Positions 19,205-29,124 of a DNA stretch of 64,000 nucleotides are shown here, piece after piece. Position 1 is the stretch's first letter, and each line of letters opens with the position of its first letter. Source of the DNA: Casp-alpha2 sp036337015 (GTDB lineage Bacteria > Pseudomonadota > Alphaproteobacteria > Rhodospirillales > Casp-alpha2); contig JAYZEZ010000007.1 in the NCBI GenBank assembly GCA_036337015.1, positions 186,001 through 250,000 of the forward strand, written 5' to 3'. The notes under the pieces are model-generated. The model ran no database searches, was not told the DNA's origin, and worked only from the letters and a program-made list of their open reading frames with translations. The position numbers were made by a program, and so were the translations under genes.

Positions 19205-19682
19205 TCTTATTAACGCTTGAGCGAACATTTGCTGCCAAGACCTGCAAAAGGCGAACAATAAAAGGGTTAATTGGTTTAAGTTTTTCTTTAAATTGGGCGC
19301 GAGAGATAACATAAACAGAAACTGGACCACCAGTAGCTCTCGCTCCTGCCATACGCTTTTCATCTTCAATCAAAGCCATTTCGCCAAACAAAGATCCTTT
19401 TCCAAGCGTACCCAAAACGGTTTCTCGAACTTTTTCCCCATCTTTGTTAAATGTCTTAAAAATTTCCACTGAGCCTGATTTTACAATAAAAGCTTCATTG
19501 CCGATCTCGTTCTCAGGAAATATTAAATCATTCTCAAGATAAGACCTTACCGGACTTGGCCCTCTTCGATCCGGCATCTGACGACGGTCTGGGAGATCAA
19601 CAGTTGACGAAGATTCACGGCGATTTTTATTATCTAGGCTTACTGATTCTTCTGATTCAAGGTCATTGGAAGTTTCAGACAT
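19185..19682 (-). CDS. Stand-alone cyclic-nucleotide-binding domain protein
   Basis: A 165-residue protein with one Crp/PKA-type nucleotide pocket: NEAFIVKSGSVEIF, then GKGSLFGEMALIEDEKRMAGARA, which includes the phosphate-binding cassette. There is no helix-turn-helix, kinase or channel domain. The first 50 residues are charged and include DRRQMPDRRGPS. It may be a small sensor acting through a partner protein. Bound ligand and partner cannot be seen from the sequence. Confidence 0.8.
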   Translation of the reverse strand: MSETSNDLESEESVSLDNKNRRESSSTVDLPDRRQMPDRRGPSPVRSYLENDLIFPENEIGNEAFIVKSGSVEIFKTFNKDGEKVRETVLGTLGKGSLFGEMALIEDEKRMAGARATGGPVSVYVISRAQFKEKLKPINPFIVRLLQVLAANVRSSVNKINEESD

Positions 19683-19760
19683 TAACTGCCTCCAGGAAAA
19701 TACTAAAAATGCTCATAAAAGCATAGATCAAAGACGATAGATCGTTCTAATTTTATTTTG

Positions 19761-20612
19761 TCAAGGCGTTTCAAACTCAGCGGTCCCCCTCATCGCCACA
19801 TTTCCTTTTTGATCAAGTGCCCATAATTCCGCCCCCCGAGCTTCTGGGCATCCATTAATCGTAAAAGGGCCAATATCAAAAATAGGACTAAGTGCGCGAT
19901 AGTCAAATCTTCTAAGAGCTTTATTAGGATTATTGCGACGGCAAAGATCCATAAGTAGTGTAGCGATTAGAGGACCATGCACAATCAACCCAGGATAGCC
20001 TTCTTTTTTGGTAACATATTCGCGATCAAAATGAATGCGGTGACTATTAAAAATTAACGCTGAATATCTAAATAATAAGATAGGATCTGCTTGTATAGTC
20101 CTCTGCCATTTTGGGACTCTGGCTTTCTCTAAAACTCTAGACGGACCATTTTGATTTGGCTCACAACGATAAACAATATCATGTTCCTCATCGATGGAGA
20201 GGCCATCTGGACCAAACACTAAATGGTTTACTACAACGAAGACCAAAGAACCAGATTTCCCTTCTTTTAATTGAATGTCCTTTATTTCTGATGTCCTCTT
20301 AATTGCGTCTCCAATACGTAACGGTGCTAAAAATTTCAACCGTCCACCTGCCCACATACGACGTTCCAGTGGAACTGGTGGCAAAAATTCGCCCTTCTTA
20401 GCGTGACCATTAATATCTATCTCTGATTGTCTGGCGGGGTTTAAAAAATACAACCAATGGCCAGATGGGGGCAGCTCTTCACCAATCTGAGGTTCTTGAT
20501 CGCCTCGATCTAAAGTTGCGTTTAGACAAGCCAACGGTACGGGTGTCACTACATCAGAACTCTTCTGGACGCTCCCAACCCATTGACGCATATAATTTAT
20601 ATCAAGACTCAT
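19761..20612 (-). CDS. MaoC/HTD2-like acyl-CoA hydratase (mesaconyl-C4-CoA hydratase type)
   Basis: A 283-residue double hot-dog protein. The N-terminal FAS1-like dehydratase half has WLYFLNPARQSEIDINGHAK-type residues (WLYFLNP) and ERRMWAGGRL; the C-terminal half has HFDREYVTKKEGYPGLIVHGP. This architecture is shared with mesaconyl-C4-CoA and itaconyl-CoA hydratases. It lies downstream of an acyl-CoA dehydrogenase on the same strand, suggesting a dehydrogenate-then-hydrate pair on a short or branched acyl-CoA. The exact acyl group is unknown. Confidence 0.75.
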   Translation of the reverse strand: MSLDINYMRQWVGSVQKSSDVVTPVPLACLNATLDRGDQEPQIGEELPPSGHWLYFLNPARQSEIDINGHAKKGEFLPPVPLERRMWAGGRLKFLAPLRIGDAIKRTSEIKDIQLKEGKSGSLVFVVVNHLVFGPDGLSIDEEHDIVYRCEPNQNGPSRVLEKARVPKWQRTIQADPILLFRYSALIFNSHRIHFDREYVTKKEGYPGLIVHGPLIATLLMDLCRRNNPNKALRRFDYRALSPIFDIGPFTINGCPEARGAELWALDQKGNVAMRGTAEFETP

Positions 20613-20766
20613 AAAATATTTATTTTTCCAGTATTGTTTAATAAATAATAATTTAACGAACTTAAGATAACAGAGATAGTTAATTAAAAGAAATCAAATC
20701 AGTTGGTTTTATTCTACAAATAATGTTCAACCATAATCTAATTTACAAAAATAGATAAAAGGTTCG

Positions 20767-21921
20767 CTAAAAAGACCGGGGAAGCTCTAAAATGTGCTCA
20801 GCTATATAACTAAGGATCAAATTGGTAGAGATAGGTGCTATCTGAAACAGTCGAGTTTCTCTAAATTTACGCTCAATATCGTATTCTTCAGCAAAGCCAA
20901 AACCACCATGAGTCTGCAAGCACATATCCGCAGCAGCCCAAGAAGCATCGGCGGACAATAACTTAGCTATGTTCACCTCATTGCCACATGGCTCTCCTGC
21001 ATCAAATAATTGTATTGCTTTTTGCAACATAAGATCCGCAGCTTCGGTATTGGCATAGGCACGAGCAATAGGGAATTGAACACCTTGATTTTGTCCAATT
21101 GGTCGATCAAATACGTGCCGTTCCCCGGCATAATCACAAGCTTTTCTGATAAACCAACGAGCATCACCTATAGCTTCAGCAGAAATTAGAAGTCGCTCTG
21201 CATTAAGACCGTCAAGCAAATATCTAAATCCCTTACCTTCCTCGCCTATCATATTTTTTGCTGGAACACGTAAATTTTCAAAAAACACCTCTGTAGTGGA
21301 ATGGTTTAACATGGCCCGCAAAGGCCTTATAGTCATTGTTTTTTGTTCTATTGCCCGCAACATATCAATTATAAAGATAGACATCCCATCATGTCGGTTC
21401 TTACCTGACTTTCTAGGCTTGGTGCGCGCTAACACAAGCATTAAGTCAGAATGCTCAGCTCGGGACGTCCAAACTTTCTGGCCGTTAATGATATAACAAT
21501 TGCCATCTCGAATTGCTGTAGTTTGAATACGGCTAGTATCTGTCCCACTAGTCGGTTCGGTAACGCCAAACGCTTGAAGTCGCGTTTCCCCTGAAGCAAT
21601 TTTTGGCAGGATATCTTTTTTCTGCTCATTTGAACCATGACGAAGCACCGTGCCCATAATATACATTTGAGCGTGACACGCACCACCATTACAACCAGAT
21701 TGATGGATTTCTCCTAATATGGTAGCGGCTTCAGAAATGCCCAATCCACTACCCCCATATTCTTCAGGTATCAAAACTGCCAAGAATCCAGCTGCAGTCA
21801 ATGCGTTAACAAATTCTTTAGGGTAAGCCTGCTCACGATCACATTTTCTCCAATATTCACCCGGGAACCTGTCGCACAATCCACGAACAGCACCCCGGAT
21901 TTCTTGGTGAGATTCACTCAT
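20767..21921 (-). CDS. Acyl-CoA dehydrogenase family protein
   Basis: A 384-residue FAD enzyme. AFGVTEPTSGTDTSRI is the FAD/substrate signature, GQKVWTSRAEHSDLMLVLART follows (in part), and LQTHGGFGFAEEYDIERKFRETRLF near the C-terminus holds the usual catalytic region and the FAD-contacting Arg. It would form a 2,3-double bond in an acyl-CoA. It is followed 150 bases later by the MaoC-like hydratase, a natural partner for the next step. Chain specificity cannot be assigned. Confidence 0.88.
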   Translation of the reverse strand: MSESHQEIRGAVRGLCDRFPGEYWRKCDREQAYPKEFVNALTAAGFLAVLIPEEYGGSGLGISEAATILGEIHQSGCNGGACHAQMYIMGTVLRHGSNEQKKDILPKIASGETRLQAFGVTEPTSGTDTSRIQTTAIRDGNCYIINGQKVWTSRAEHSDLMLVLARTKPRKSGKNRHDGMSIFIIDMLRAIEQKTMTIRPLRAMLNHSTTEVFFENLRVPAKNMIGEEGKGFRYLLDGLNAERLLISAEAIGDARWFIRKACDYAGERHVFDRPIGQNQGVQFPIARAYANTEAADLMLQKAIQLFDAGEPCGNEVNIAKLLSADASWAAADMCLQTHGGFGFAEEYDIERKFRETRLFQIAPISTNLILSYIAEHILELPRSF

Positions 21922-22202
21922 TTCATTAATCGTCCCTCTAAATTATTTACGAAGCATAATGTTCAATAGGTCTTATACAAAATATTTTCCTATTTAGTTC
22001 ACTTACAAACTATCATTTCTCAAGTTATTAACTGATATCTAAATTAACGAGCTCTATAACCAAGTCACCTAAAAAAGTGCATTACAAGTTAAAGGCGAAG
22101 AATTAAACTGGAAAAATATGAAATAATTGCTCAGTATATTAAAGTTTTAATCTTCTTCATATCAGTCAAAACCAATTAGATTAAGATTTGGAAGCCTCTA
22201 AC

Positions 22203-22901
22203 TTGAATTTTGTCATTCCCAAGCCGCTCATTACTACCGTAGCAATAGACGATTCAGAGGATTTGTTTCCCGTTCATCGCATTTACTGTGTTGGGCGCAA
22301 TTATGCAGAACACTCTAGAGAGATGGGGCATAACCCTGAACGAGAAGATCCTTTCTTCTTTCAAAAATCACCTGACAACCTTCTCCAAGCAGAAAAACCA
22401 GAAGGTAATTATTTCCCTTATCCACTTAAATCTAAAAATGTTCACCATGAAATTGAATTGGTCTGTGCCTTAGGTTCAGGCGGATGCAATATTTCAAAGG
22501 AAGAAGCTTTAAACTTGATTTGGGGATATGGTGTTGGTCTTGATATGACCAAACGAGACCTGCAGGAGAACGCTAAGAAAGCTGGTCGCCCTTGGGATCT
22601 TGCAAAGGCCTTCGAATTCTCAGCTCCCATTTCATCGCTCCGACCTATTAAAAAAATAAATAAATTTAGTCAAAATCGAATTTGGCTTGATGTGAATGGC
22701 AAGACACGTCAAGAAGGAAAAATAAATCAGCTCATCTGGTCCGTACCTGAAATAATTTCGTATTTATCAAGTTATTTTAAACTCTGCCCCGGAGATCTTA
22801 TCTTCACTGGAACACCATCAGGCGTTGCTTCTATTGTTAAGGGCGATGTACTTGAAGGCGGAATCGATGATGTGGGAGAACTTAAAATTACCGTCGTATA
22901 A
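22203..22901 (+). CDS. Fumarylacetoacetate hydrolase family protein
   Basis: A 232-residue FAH-fold enzyme. YCVGRNYAEHSREMG at the start, the metal-binding VHHEIELVCALG, GYGVGLDMTKRDLQ, and LIFTGTPSGVASI near the end are all present. The family includes acylpyruvate hydrolases and oxaloacetate decarboxylases. No ATG is available; the TTG at 22203 has GGAAG eight bases upstream and matches the family start, so it is preferred to the TTG at 22188. It appears to be a single gene. Confidence 0.83.
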   Translation: MNFVIPKPLITTVAIDDSEDLFPVHRIYCVGRNYAEHSREMGHNPEREDPFFFQKSPDNLLQAEKPEGNYFPYPLKSKNVHHEIELVCALGSGGCNISKEEALNLIWGYGVGLDMTKRDLQENAKKAGRPWDLAKAFEFSAPISSLRPIKKINKFSQNRIWLDVNGKTRQEGKINQLIWSVPEIISYLSSYFKLCPGDLIFTGTPSGVASIVKGDVLEGGIDDVGELKITVV

Positions 22902-22966
22902 AAATGGATAGATTAAATTAGTAAAAATCCTTTAATGGCGTTCTATAAACAACCGTTATAGTATCA

Positions 22967-23887
22967 ATGATGTTTGAACTTTGGGTTCCACTGACCATAA
23001 TCGCAGCGTTCTTTCAAAACCTTCGATCAGCGTTGCAGAAAAACCTCAAATCACGCTTGTCCAATAGCGGTGCGACTTATGTTCGTTTCTTCTATGCTTG
23101 GCCATTTGCAACAATATACGTTTTAATATTGCATTCATACGGAGGCTTTGGAATTCCTGATATCAGCCCGGCATTTCTATTGTATTGTTTTTTTGGCGGT
23201 CTTTCACAAATTTTTTTCACTTTTCTTCTTGTCTGGCTATTTTCCTTTCGCAACTTTGCCGCCGGAACGATTTTTTCTAAAACTGAAACAATTCAAATTG
23301 CAATACTTGGTCTATTGATTTTAGGTGATCCACTAAGTTTTTATGCTGGGGTAGCTATTTTTATCAGCATAATTGGTGTTATGTCTCTATCTCTCGCAGA
23401 ATCCAAGCTTACGCCCCTTAACCTTTTTGCAAGCCTAAAAGAGAAAACAACAATAATCGGTTTAGCTTGCGGCGCATTTCTAGGTGCATCGGTAGTTTTA
23501 TTCCGGGGTGCGGCATTAACCCTTGGTGGCGATGGATTTCTGATGCAATCTGGATTTACACTTGCTATTTCTGTTTTCATACAGACTATTATTATGGGCC
23601 TCTATCTTATCTTACGTGAGCCTGAACAACTTAAGGCTGTTATCATTCACTGGCGCCCCTCTTTATCTGTCGGTATAGCGGGAGCACTAGCCTCAATTGC
23701 TTGGTTTTCCGCTTTTACTCTACAAAATGCTGCATATGTAAGGGCTTTAGGACAGATTGAATTGGTATTTACTATAATTTTTTCAGCAGTATATTTTCGT
23801 GAAAAAATTAATAAGACAGAATTAATTGGTATTTTCTTTGTTGTTACAGGAATTTTGATTTTGTTATTCGAAAATTCATTTTCCTGA
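22967..23887 (+). CDS. EamA/DMT-family transporter
   Basis: A 306-residue membrane protein with about ten hydrophobic segments in two repeats. The tail ELVFTIIFSAVYFREKINKTELIGIFFVV (in part) is the classic EamA end in which the last two helices follow a charged loop. DMT carriers export amino acids, metabolites or drugs. The substrate is unknown. It converges with dtd, overlapping its 3' end by 12 bases. Confidence 0.82.
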   Translation: MMFELWVPLTIIAAFFQNLRSALQKNLKSRLSNSGATYVRFFYAWPFATIYVLILHSYGGFGIPDISPAFLLYCFFGGLSQIFFTFLLVWLFSFRNFAAGTIFSKTETIQIAILGLLILGDPLSFYAGVAIFISIIGVMSLSLAESKLTPLNLFASLKEKTTIIGLACGAFLGASVVLFRGAALTLGGDGFLMQSGFTLAISVFIQTIIMGLYLILREPEQLKAVIIHWRPSLSVGIAGALASIAWFSAFTLQNAAYVRALGQIELVFTIIFSAVYFREKINKTELIGIFFVVTGILILLFENSFS

Positions 23888-24319
23888 ATCCATCCAAATT
23901 GTCATCGGACCATCATTTATAAGACTAATGGACATATGGGCTCGAAACCTTCCCATTTTTAACGGCACACCTTTTGCGGAAAGTTGATTGCAAAAATATT
24001 CGTACAGTTGCTCTGCCAGTTCTGGATCTGCGGCACTTGAAAAACCAGGACGATTTCCTTTTTTCCAATCAGCTGCAAGTGTAAACTGACTTACGACCAA
24101 AATTTCACCGCCCGTGTCAAGAACGGACAAATTAACCTTCCCTTCAGCATCAGAGAATAAACGAACATTGGCAACCTTACGCGCAAAAAAAATTGCTTGT
24201 TCTTTGTCATCTTCTTTTTCTATACAAACTAGCGCTAAAAGACCTGGGCCAATAGCTGTTAAGATCTCCCCATTAGTAAAGACGGTTGCTTCAGTAACTC
24301 TTTGTAAGAGAACCTTCAT
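23876..24319 (-). CDS. dtd: D-aminoacyl-tRNA deacylase
   Basis: A 147-residue protein that removes D-amino acids (and glycine) from mischarged tRNA. The defining motifs VVSQFTLAAD and SLINDGPMTIWMDS are intact. The start overlaps the stop of the upstream aminotransferase by 4 bases, so it is probably translated from the same message. Confidence 0.95.
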   Translation of the reverse strand: MKVLLQRVTEATVFTNGEILTAIGPGLLALVCIEKEDDKEQAIFFARKVANVRLFSDAEGKVNLSVLDTGGEILVVSQFTLAADWKKGNRPGFSSAADPELAEQLYEYFCNQLSAKGVPLKMGRFRAHMSISLINDGPMTIWMDSGK

Positions 24320-25629
24320 CTGAGTTCACTCAGAGATTCCCGAATCAAACCAATGATTTGATCAATATGTTGTTTCTCAGAAACAAAAGGTGGAGCAATA
24401 ATTCCAGTATCAGCAGTAAATTTCACATGCAACCCCTTCCAGAATAAGTCCTTTTGTAATTGTGTCCCACGTACGCCTGGAGCAGCCCCTTGTGCAACAT
24501 CAAACCCAGCAATCAATCCATATCCCCTGATATCAGTCACAACTTCCAAATCCTGAAGGGAATAGACTTGTTCAAGAAAATATGGAGAAAGCGCCTCCGC
24601 TCTCTTAAAGAGATCCTCTTTCTCATAGATGTTCAGTGCTGCAAGACCCGCTGCACATGCGACAGGATGGCCTGAATATGTATATCCATGGAACATTTCA
24701 ATTGCGTTTTTTGGAGAAGCATTAACTACGGTCTCATAAATATTATCTTTGACAGCTATAGCTGCCATAGGGACAGCGCCGTTTGTCAAGGCTTTAGCCA
24801 TAGTTATAAGGTCCGGTGTAACACCAAACGAATGTGCGGCAAACACCTTTCCGGTTCTTCCGATACCACAAATCACTTCATCAAACACCAACAAGATTCC
24901 ATGCATATCGCATATCTCTCGCAACCGCTCTAGGTATCCTACTGGCGGAACTAAAACGCCAGTAGAGCCTGCTATAGGCTCAACAAAACAAGCCGCTATG
25001 GTTGTTCCACCATAGGTTTCAGCAGCACGCTGCAAGTCCTCAGCCAAATAGGCACCATATTCAGGCTGCCCCATGGTAAAACGATTTTCTTCAAGCCATG
25101 TATGCCGCATATGAATTACACCCGGCATAAGCCCAGAGAATGTTTCACGGTTCTTGACCATACCTGCTAGGGACGTGCCACCAATATTTACACCATGATA
25201 AGCTCGCTCACGAGATACAAAACGAACACGTTGACCATCACCTAAAGCTCGATGATAAGCCATAGCTATTTTTAAAGCTGTATCAACAGCTTCAGAACCG
25301 GAATTGGCAAAGAAGATATGATTAACACCTTCAGGGGTTATACGTGCAATTTTTTCAGCCAACTCGAATGACCCAGGGTGACCCATTTGAAATGGTGGGG
25401 TAAAATCATTTTCTTGAAGTTGTCTATAGACGGCTTCAGATATTTCCTGACGGCAGTGACCTGCTGGAGTGCAAAATAGTCCGGAAGACCCGTCCAAAAT
25501 CTTTCCACCTTTATGATCCCAATAAAAAACTCCATCACCCTTAACAATAAGACGGGGGTCTTCCTTAAAGTCTCTATTTGAAGTAAAAGGCATCCAGTGA
25601 TGCTCAAGCGTATTTGTAGTATATTGCAT
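24316..25629 (-). CDS. tpa: Class III PLP aminotransferase, probable taurine (or beta-alanine):pyruvate
   Basis: A 437-residue class III aminotransferase. The PLP lysine is Lys279 in LITMAKALTNG, Asp250 is in VFDEV, and FANSGSEAVDTALKIA binds phosphate. Its closest pattern is omega-amino-acid:pyruvate aminotransferase, which covers beta-alanine and taurine. It is divergent from xsc-pta, and this neighbourhood makes taurine:pyruvate aminotransferase, yielding sulfoacetaldehyde and alanine, the best guess. A near-perfect ribosome site (AGGAGGTG, 25634-25641) precedes the ATG, implying strong translation. Beta-alanine remains possible. Confidence 0.8.
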   Translation of the reverse strand: MQYTTNTLEHHWMPFTSNRDFKEDPRLIVKGDGVFYWDHKGGKILDGSSGLFCTPAGHCRQEISEAVYRQLQENDFTPPFQMGHPGSFELAEKIARITPEGVNHIFFANSGSEAVDTALKIAMAYHRALGDGQRVRFVSRERAYHGVNIGGTSLAGMVKNRETFSGLMPGVIHMRHTWLEENRFTMGQPEYGAYLAEDLQRAAETYGGTTIAACFVEPIAGSTGVLVPPVGYLERLREICDMHGILLVFDEVICGIGRTGKVFAAHSFGVTPDLITMAKALTNGAVPMAAIAVKDNIYETVVNASPKNAIEMFHGYTYSGHPVACAAGLAALNIYEKEDLFKRAEALSPYFLEQVYSLQDLEVVTDIRGYGLIAGFDVAQGAAPGVRGTQLQKDLFWKGLHVKFTADTGIIAPPFVSEKQHIDQIIGLIRESLSELR

Positions 25630-25757
25630 GGAACACCTCCTGAGAAAAAATAATCTCTTACTTAATATTATTATGACAGTAAGACCAACTCTTGCCTACC
25701 CTTAGCAAAACTCTTAATCTCTTAAAATACTAGAAGCTTTAAATAGGGAAAAATAAA

Positions 25758-27533
25758 ATGAAAATGACCACTGAAGAGGCATTTGTAAAAGTCTTACAAA
25801 TGCATGGTATTGAGCATGCATTTGGAATCATAGGATCTGCCTTTATGCCAATCTCCGATTTATTTCCTAAAGCCGGTATAACATTTTGGGATGTTGCACA
25901 TGAGGTTAATGGAGGAATGATGTGTGATGGTTATACTCGAACAACCGGAAAACTAGGAATGGTCATTGCCCAGAATGGGCCTGGAATTACTAATTTCGTG
26001 ACACCAATTAAAACTGCTTACTGGAATCATACACCAATGTTATTGGTAACGCCACAAGCTGCCAATAAAACAATGGGCCAGGGAGGGTTTCAAGAAATTC
26101 AACAGATGGCCCTATTCAAAGATATGGTTTGTTACCAAGAAGAGGTTCGCGATCCAACACGAATGGCGGAAGTCCTAAATAGAGTAATAGAGAAAGCTGT
26201 TCGTGGTTCTGCCCCGGCACAAATTAATATACCCCGAGATTACTGGACCCAAGTAATCGACATAGAACTCCCCCCAATAGTTCGAATAGAACGTCCGGCA
26301 GGTGGATTAAATGCAATCTCTAAAGCAGCAAAACTACTTTCAGGTGCAAAATTCCCAGCTATTTTGTCAGGTGCTGGTGTAGTAATTGGTGGTGCAATTC
26401 CAGAATGCGTTGCGCTTGCCGAACGCCTTGATTCTCCCGTTTGCAATGGCTATCAACACAACGATAGCTTTCCGGGCAGCCATCCCCTTGCCTGTGGACC
26501 ATTAGGCTACAATGGCTCTAAGGCTGCGATGGAATTAATTTCTAAAGCTGATGTAATTCTAGCACTGGGAACGCGTCTCAACCCTTTCTCAACACTTCCT
26601 TGCTATGGCATTGACTATTGGCCAAAAAGTGCGTCAATAATCCAAGTAGACATAAATTCTGATCGTATTGGCCTTACTAAAGACGTAACAGTAGCTATTT
26701 GTGGTGATGCCAAATTGGTCACCCAACAAATTTTAGAGAAGCTATCGTCTGAAGCGGGTGATATAGGACGGGAAGATCGAAAAGCACTCATACACCAAAC
26801 CAAGTCATCATGGTTACAAACATTATCGAGTCTGGATCACGAGGAAGATGATCCAGGAACGACTTGGAATGCCGATTGCCGCGAGCGTGAACCAAATCAT
26901 ATGGCGCCTCGTCAGGCTTGGCGCGCTATACAAGATGGACTACCTAAAGGCGCTATTATCTCTAGCGACATTGGAAACAATTGTGCAGTTGGAAACGCAT
27001 ATCCCATATTCGAAGAAGGCCGCAAATATCTAGCACCAGGTTTATTCGGCCCGTGCGGTTATGGTTTTCCAGCTATAATGGGTGCAAAAATTGGAAACCC
27101 TGATACGCCCGTAATTGGTTTTGCAGGAGACGGGGCGTTTGGCATCTCAATGAATGAAATGACATCCATTGGCCGTGATGAATGGCCTGCCATTACTATG
27201 ATTGTCTTCCGCAACTATCAATGGGGTGCGGAAAAACGTAATACAATACTTTGGTACCATGATAACTTCGTTGGAACTGAATTAAATCCAGGATTGAGCT
27301 ATGCTAAAGTAGCAGAAGGATGTGGTCTGAAAGGAGTTCAAGTAACGACCCAATTAGAACTCACCCAAGCACTAAAAGATGCCTGCCAAGCACAGCAAAA
27401 TGGCATAACGACGTTTATTGAAGTTATACTTAATCAAGAGCTTGGCGAACCTTTCCGACGCGATGCGATGTCAACTCCTGTTGAAGTTGCAGGCATTGAT
27501 CCAAAAGATATGAAACAGCAGCAACTCGTTTAA
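25758..27533 (+). CDS. xsc: Sulfoacetaldehyde acetyltransferase
   Basis: A 591-residue ThDP enzyme, the usual Xsc length. It converts sulfoacetaldehyde plus phosphate to acetyl phosphate and sulfite. The N-terminal AFGIIGSAFMPISDLFP, the ThDP-activating Glu in VAHEVNGGM, the cofactor motif GFAGDGAFGISMNEM and especially FRNYQWGAEKRN are typical of Xsc and unlike acetolactate synthases. AGGGA lies ahead of the ATG. pta follows after 33 bases and tpa is divergent: this is the central step of taurine and sulfoacetate breakdown. Confidence 0.95.
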   Translation: MKMTTEEAFVKVLQMHGIEHAFGIIGSAFMPISDLFPKAGITFWDVAHEVNGGMMCDGYTRTTGKLGMVIAQNGPGITNFVTPIKTAYWNHTPMLLVTPQAANKTMGQGGFQEIQQMALFKDMVCYQEEVRDPTRMAEVLNRVIEKAVRGSAPAQINIPRDYWTQVIDIELPPIVRIERPAGGLNAISKAAKLLSGAKFPAILSGAGVVIGGAIPECVALAERLDSPVCNGYQHNDSFPGSHPLACGPLGYNGSKAAMELISKADVILALGTRLNPFSTLPCYGIDYWPKSASIIQVDINSDRIGLTKDVTVAICGDAKLVTQQILEKLSSEAGDIGREDRKALIHQTKSSWLQTLSSLDHEEDDPGTTWNADCREREPNHMAPRQAWRAIQDGLPKGAIISSDIGNNCAVGNAYPIFEEGRKYLAPGLFGPCGYGFPAIMGAKIGNPDTPVIGFAGDGAFGISMNEMTSIGRDEWPAITMIVFRNYQWGAEKRNTILWYHDNFVGTELNPGLSYAKVAEGCGLKGVQVTTQLELTQALKDACQAQQNGITTFIEVILNQELGEPFRRDAMSTPVEVAGIDPKDMKQQQLV

Positions 27534-27566
27534 CAGATTAGATAAAGACTGGAGGGGTGACTTCCA

Positions 27567-28493
27567 ATGTTAAGCACTGCCCCCTATGAGGTGCCCTCTT
27601 ATTTATTGGAAAAAGCAAAGCACCTTAAACAGTGTCCGATGGCAATTGCTGGGGCCGAAAATAAGATTGTTCTAGAAAGCGCCCGCCAAGCAACCGAGTC
27701 TGGTATTATTACGCCCATATTGATTGGAAATGCAGACAAAATACAATCATTAGCCTCTGATATCGGTTGGGATACAGATGGCATTGAGATCGTCAACTTA
27801 ATTGGAGAAGATGCCATTTCAGATGCAGCTGTCTCACTTGCAGCTTCATCTAGGGTTAAAGGAATAATGAAGGGTCATGTCCATACTGATTCCTTGATGC
27901 GTTTCATAGTGAACAAAAATTCTGGCTTACGCACAGACCGACGTATCAGTCACATATTTCATATGACCACACCCGGGTGTGACAAAGTATTACTGATTAC
28001 TGATGGTGCCGTTAACGTTGCTCCTAACGTTGATACACGAATGGATATTATTCGAAATGCCGTCGATGTTTCACACGCCTTAGGCAACCCAGAGCCTAAA
28101 GTAGCTGTTCTATCGGGTACAGAAGTTGCCAATCCATCTATGCCATCTAGCCTAGAAGGCGTTAAAATTGTTGAGCGTGCACATAGTGGTGAAATTGATG
28201 GGTGCCTTATTGATGGACCATTTGCTTTTGATTTAGCGGTATCGCCTGAAGCTGCTAAGATTAAGGGTATTGATAGTCTCGTCGCAGGCAAAGCTGATAT
28301 CATCATCGTTCCTAATATTGAAATGGGAAATGGATTGTTCAAGATGATGGTATACTTCCTCAGTGGATTAGCTGCTGGTATTGTAATGGGGGCAAAAACT
28401 CCAATTGTGCTGACGTCCCGAGCTGACCCCCCAGAAGCTCGATTTACGGCGACCATTATTGCTTCAATTATTGCCCTCGATGATAAAACATAA
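27567..28493 (+). CDS. pta: Phosphate acetyltransferase (short form)
   Basis: A 308-residue PTA_PTB-family enzyme that makes acetyl-CoA from the acetyl phosphate released by Xsc. Motifs seen are KGIMKGHVHTDSLMRF, LITDGAVNVAPN, DGPFAFDLAVSPEAA and VPNIEMGNGLFKMM. The strong GGAGG upstream of the ATG and the 33-base gap from xsc indicate one operon. The family also contains phosphate butyryltransferases, but the xsc context favours acetyl. Confidence 0.92.
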   Translation: MLSTAPYEVPSYLLEKAKHLKQCPMAIAGAENKIVLESARQATESGIITPILIGNADKIQSLASDIGWDTDGIEIVNLIGEDAISDAAVSLAASSRVKGIMKGHVHTDSLMRFIVNKNSGLRTDRRISHIFHMTTPGCDKVLLITDGAVNVAPNVDTRMDIIRNAVDVSHALGNPEPKVAVLSGTEVANPSMPSSLEGVKIVERAHSGEIDGCLIDGPFAFDLAVSPEAAKIKGIDSLVAGKADIIIVPNIEMGNGLFKMMVYFLSGLAAGIVMGAKTPIVLTSRADPPEARFTATIIASIIALDDKT

Positions 28494-28611
28494 ATCCTTA
28501 GGATTTTGCACTATAATCTTATGATCCTAAATATCTTTTAGATATAAGCTCCTGATTGTAGAAATAGAGAAATCTAGCATTTTAAGCTATCGTAACCATA
28601 TTATTTGCAAA

Positions 28612-28626
28612 GAACAAAAAAAGAAC
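28612..28626. promoter_or_regulatory. SOS box (LexA site) upstream of umuDC
   Basis: GAAC, exactly seven A residues, then GAAC: the direct-repeat LexA site of alphaproteobacteria (GTTC-N7-GTTC on the other strand). It lies 36 bases before the umuD start, where a repressor would block transcription. Confidence 0.85.
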
Positions 28627-28662
28627 ATTGACCTAGCGAAGCGCTCAGGCCATGATAGATAT

Positions 28663-29124
28663 ATGTCATCATACATTATCAAAAGCGACCAAAATCAGTC
28701 AGTCGAAGGAAACGCTAGACTTGGCACACATCCAGTCCAAGCGCTGCCATTTTTTACTACGACAGTGCAGGCCGGATTTCCATCTCCTGCCGATGATTAT
28801 TTAGAGGGGGCTCTTAATCTTAACGAGCACCTAATCCGACGTCCAGCGGCAACATTCTTTCTGCGGGTGCTCGGCGAATCCATGATTGGGGCGGGGATCC
28901 ATTCTGGCGATCTATTGATCGTTGATCGTTCCATAGACCCCATCGACGGACGCATCGTTATAGCCATTGTTGATGGTGATCTAACCGTTAAGCGCTTATC
29001 TAAGAAACGTGGAAGAATTCATCTGATATCAGAGAATAGTTGCTACCCACCTATTGAGATCCGGGAAGGACAAAATCTACAAATCTGGGGCGTCGTTCTT
29101 CATGCTATCCATTCCTTTACTTAA
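28663..29124 (+). CDS. umuD: UmuD-like S24 autopeptidase
   Basis: A 153-residue protein. The self-cleavage site is Ala37-Gly38 in VQAGFPSP; the catalytic Ser73 lies in GESMIGAGI and Lys110 in DLTVKRL. After RecA-stimulated self-cleavage UmuD' joins UmuC to form the error-prone polymerase V. The N-terminal arm (about 37 residues) is longer than E. coli's. An SOS box lies just upstream, and umuC overlaps the 3' end. Confidence 0.93.
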   Translation: MSSYIIKSDQNQSVEGNARLGTHPVQALPFFTTTVQAGFPSPADDYLEGALNLNEHLIRRPAATFFLRVLGESMIGAGIHSGDLLIVDRSIDPIDGRIVIAIVDGDLTVKRLSKKRGRIHLISENSCYPPIEIREGQNLQIWGVVLHAIHSFT

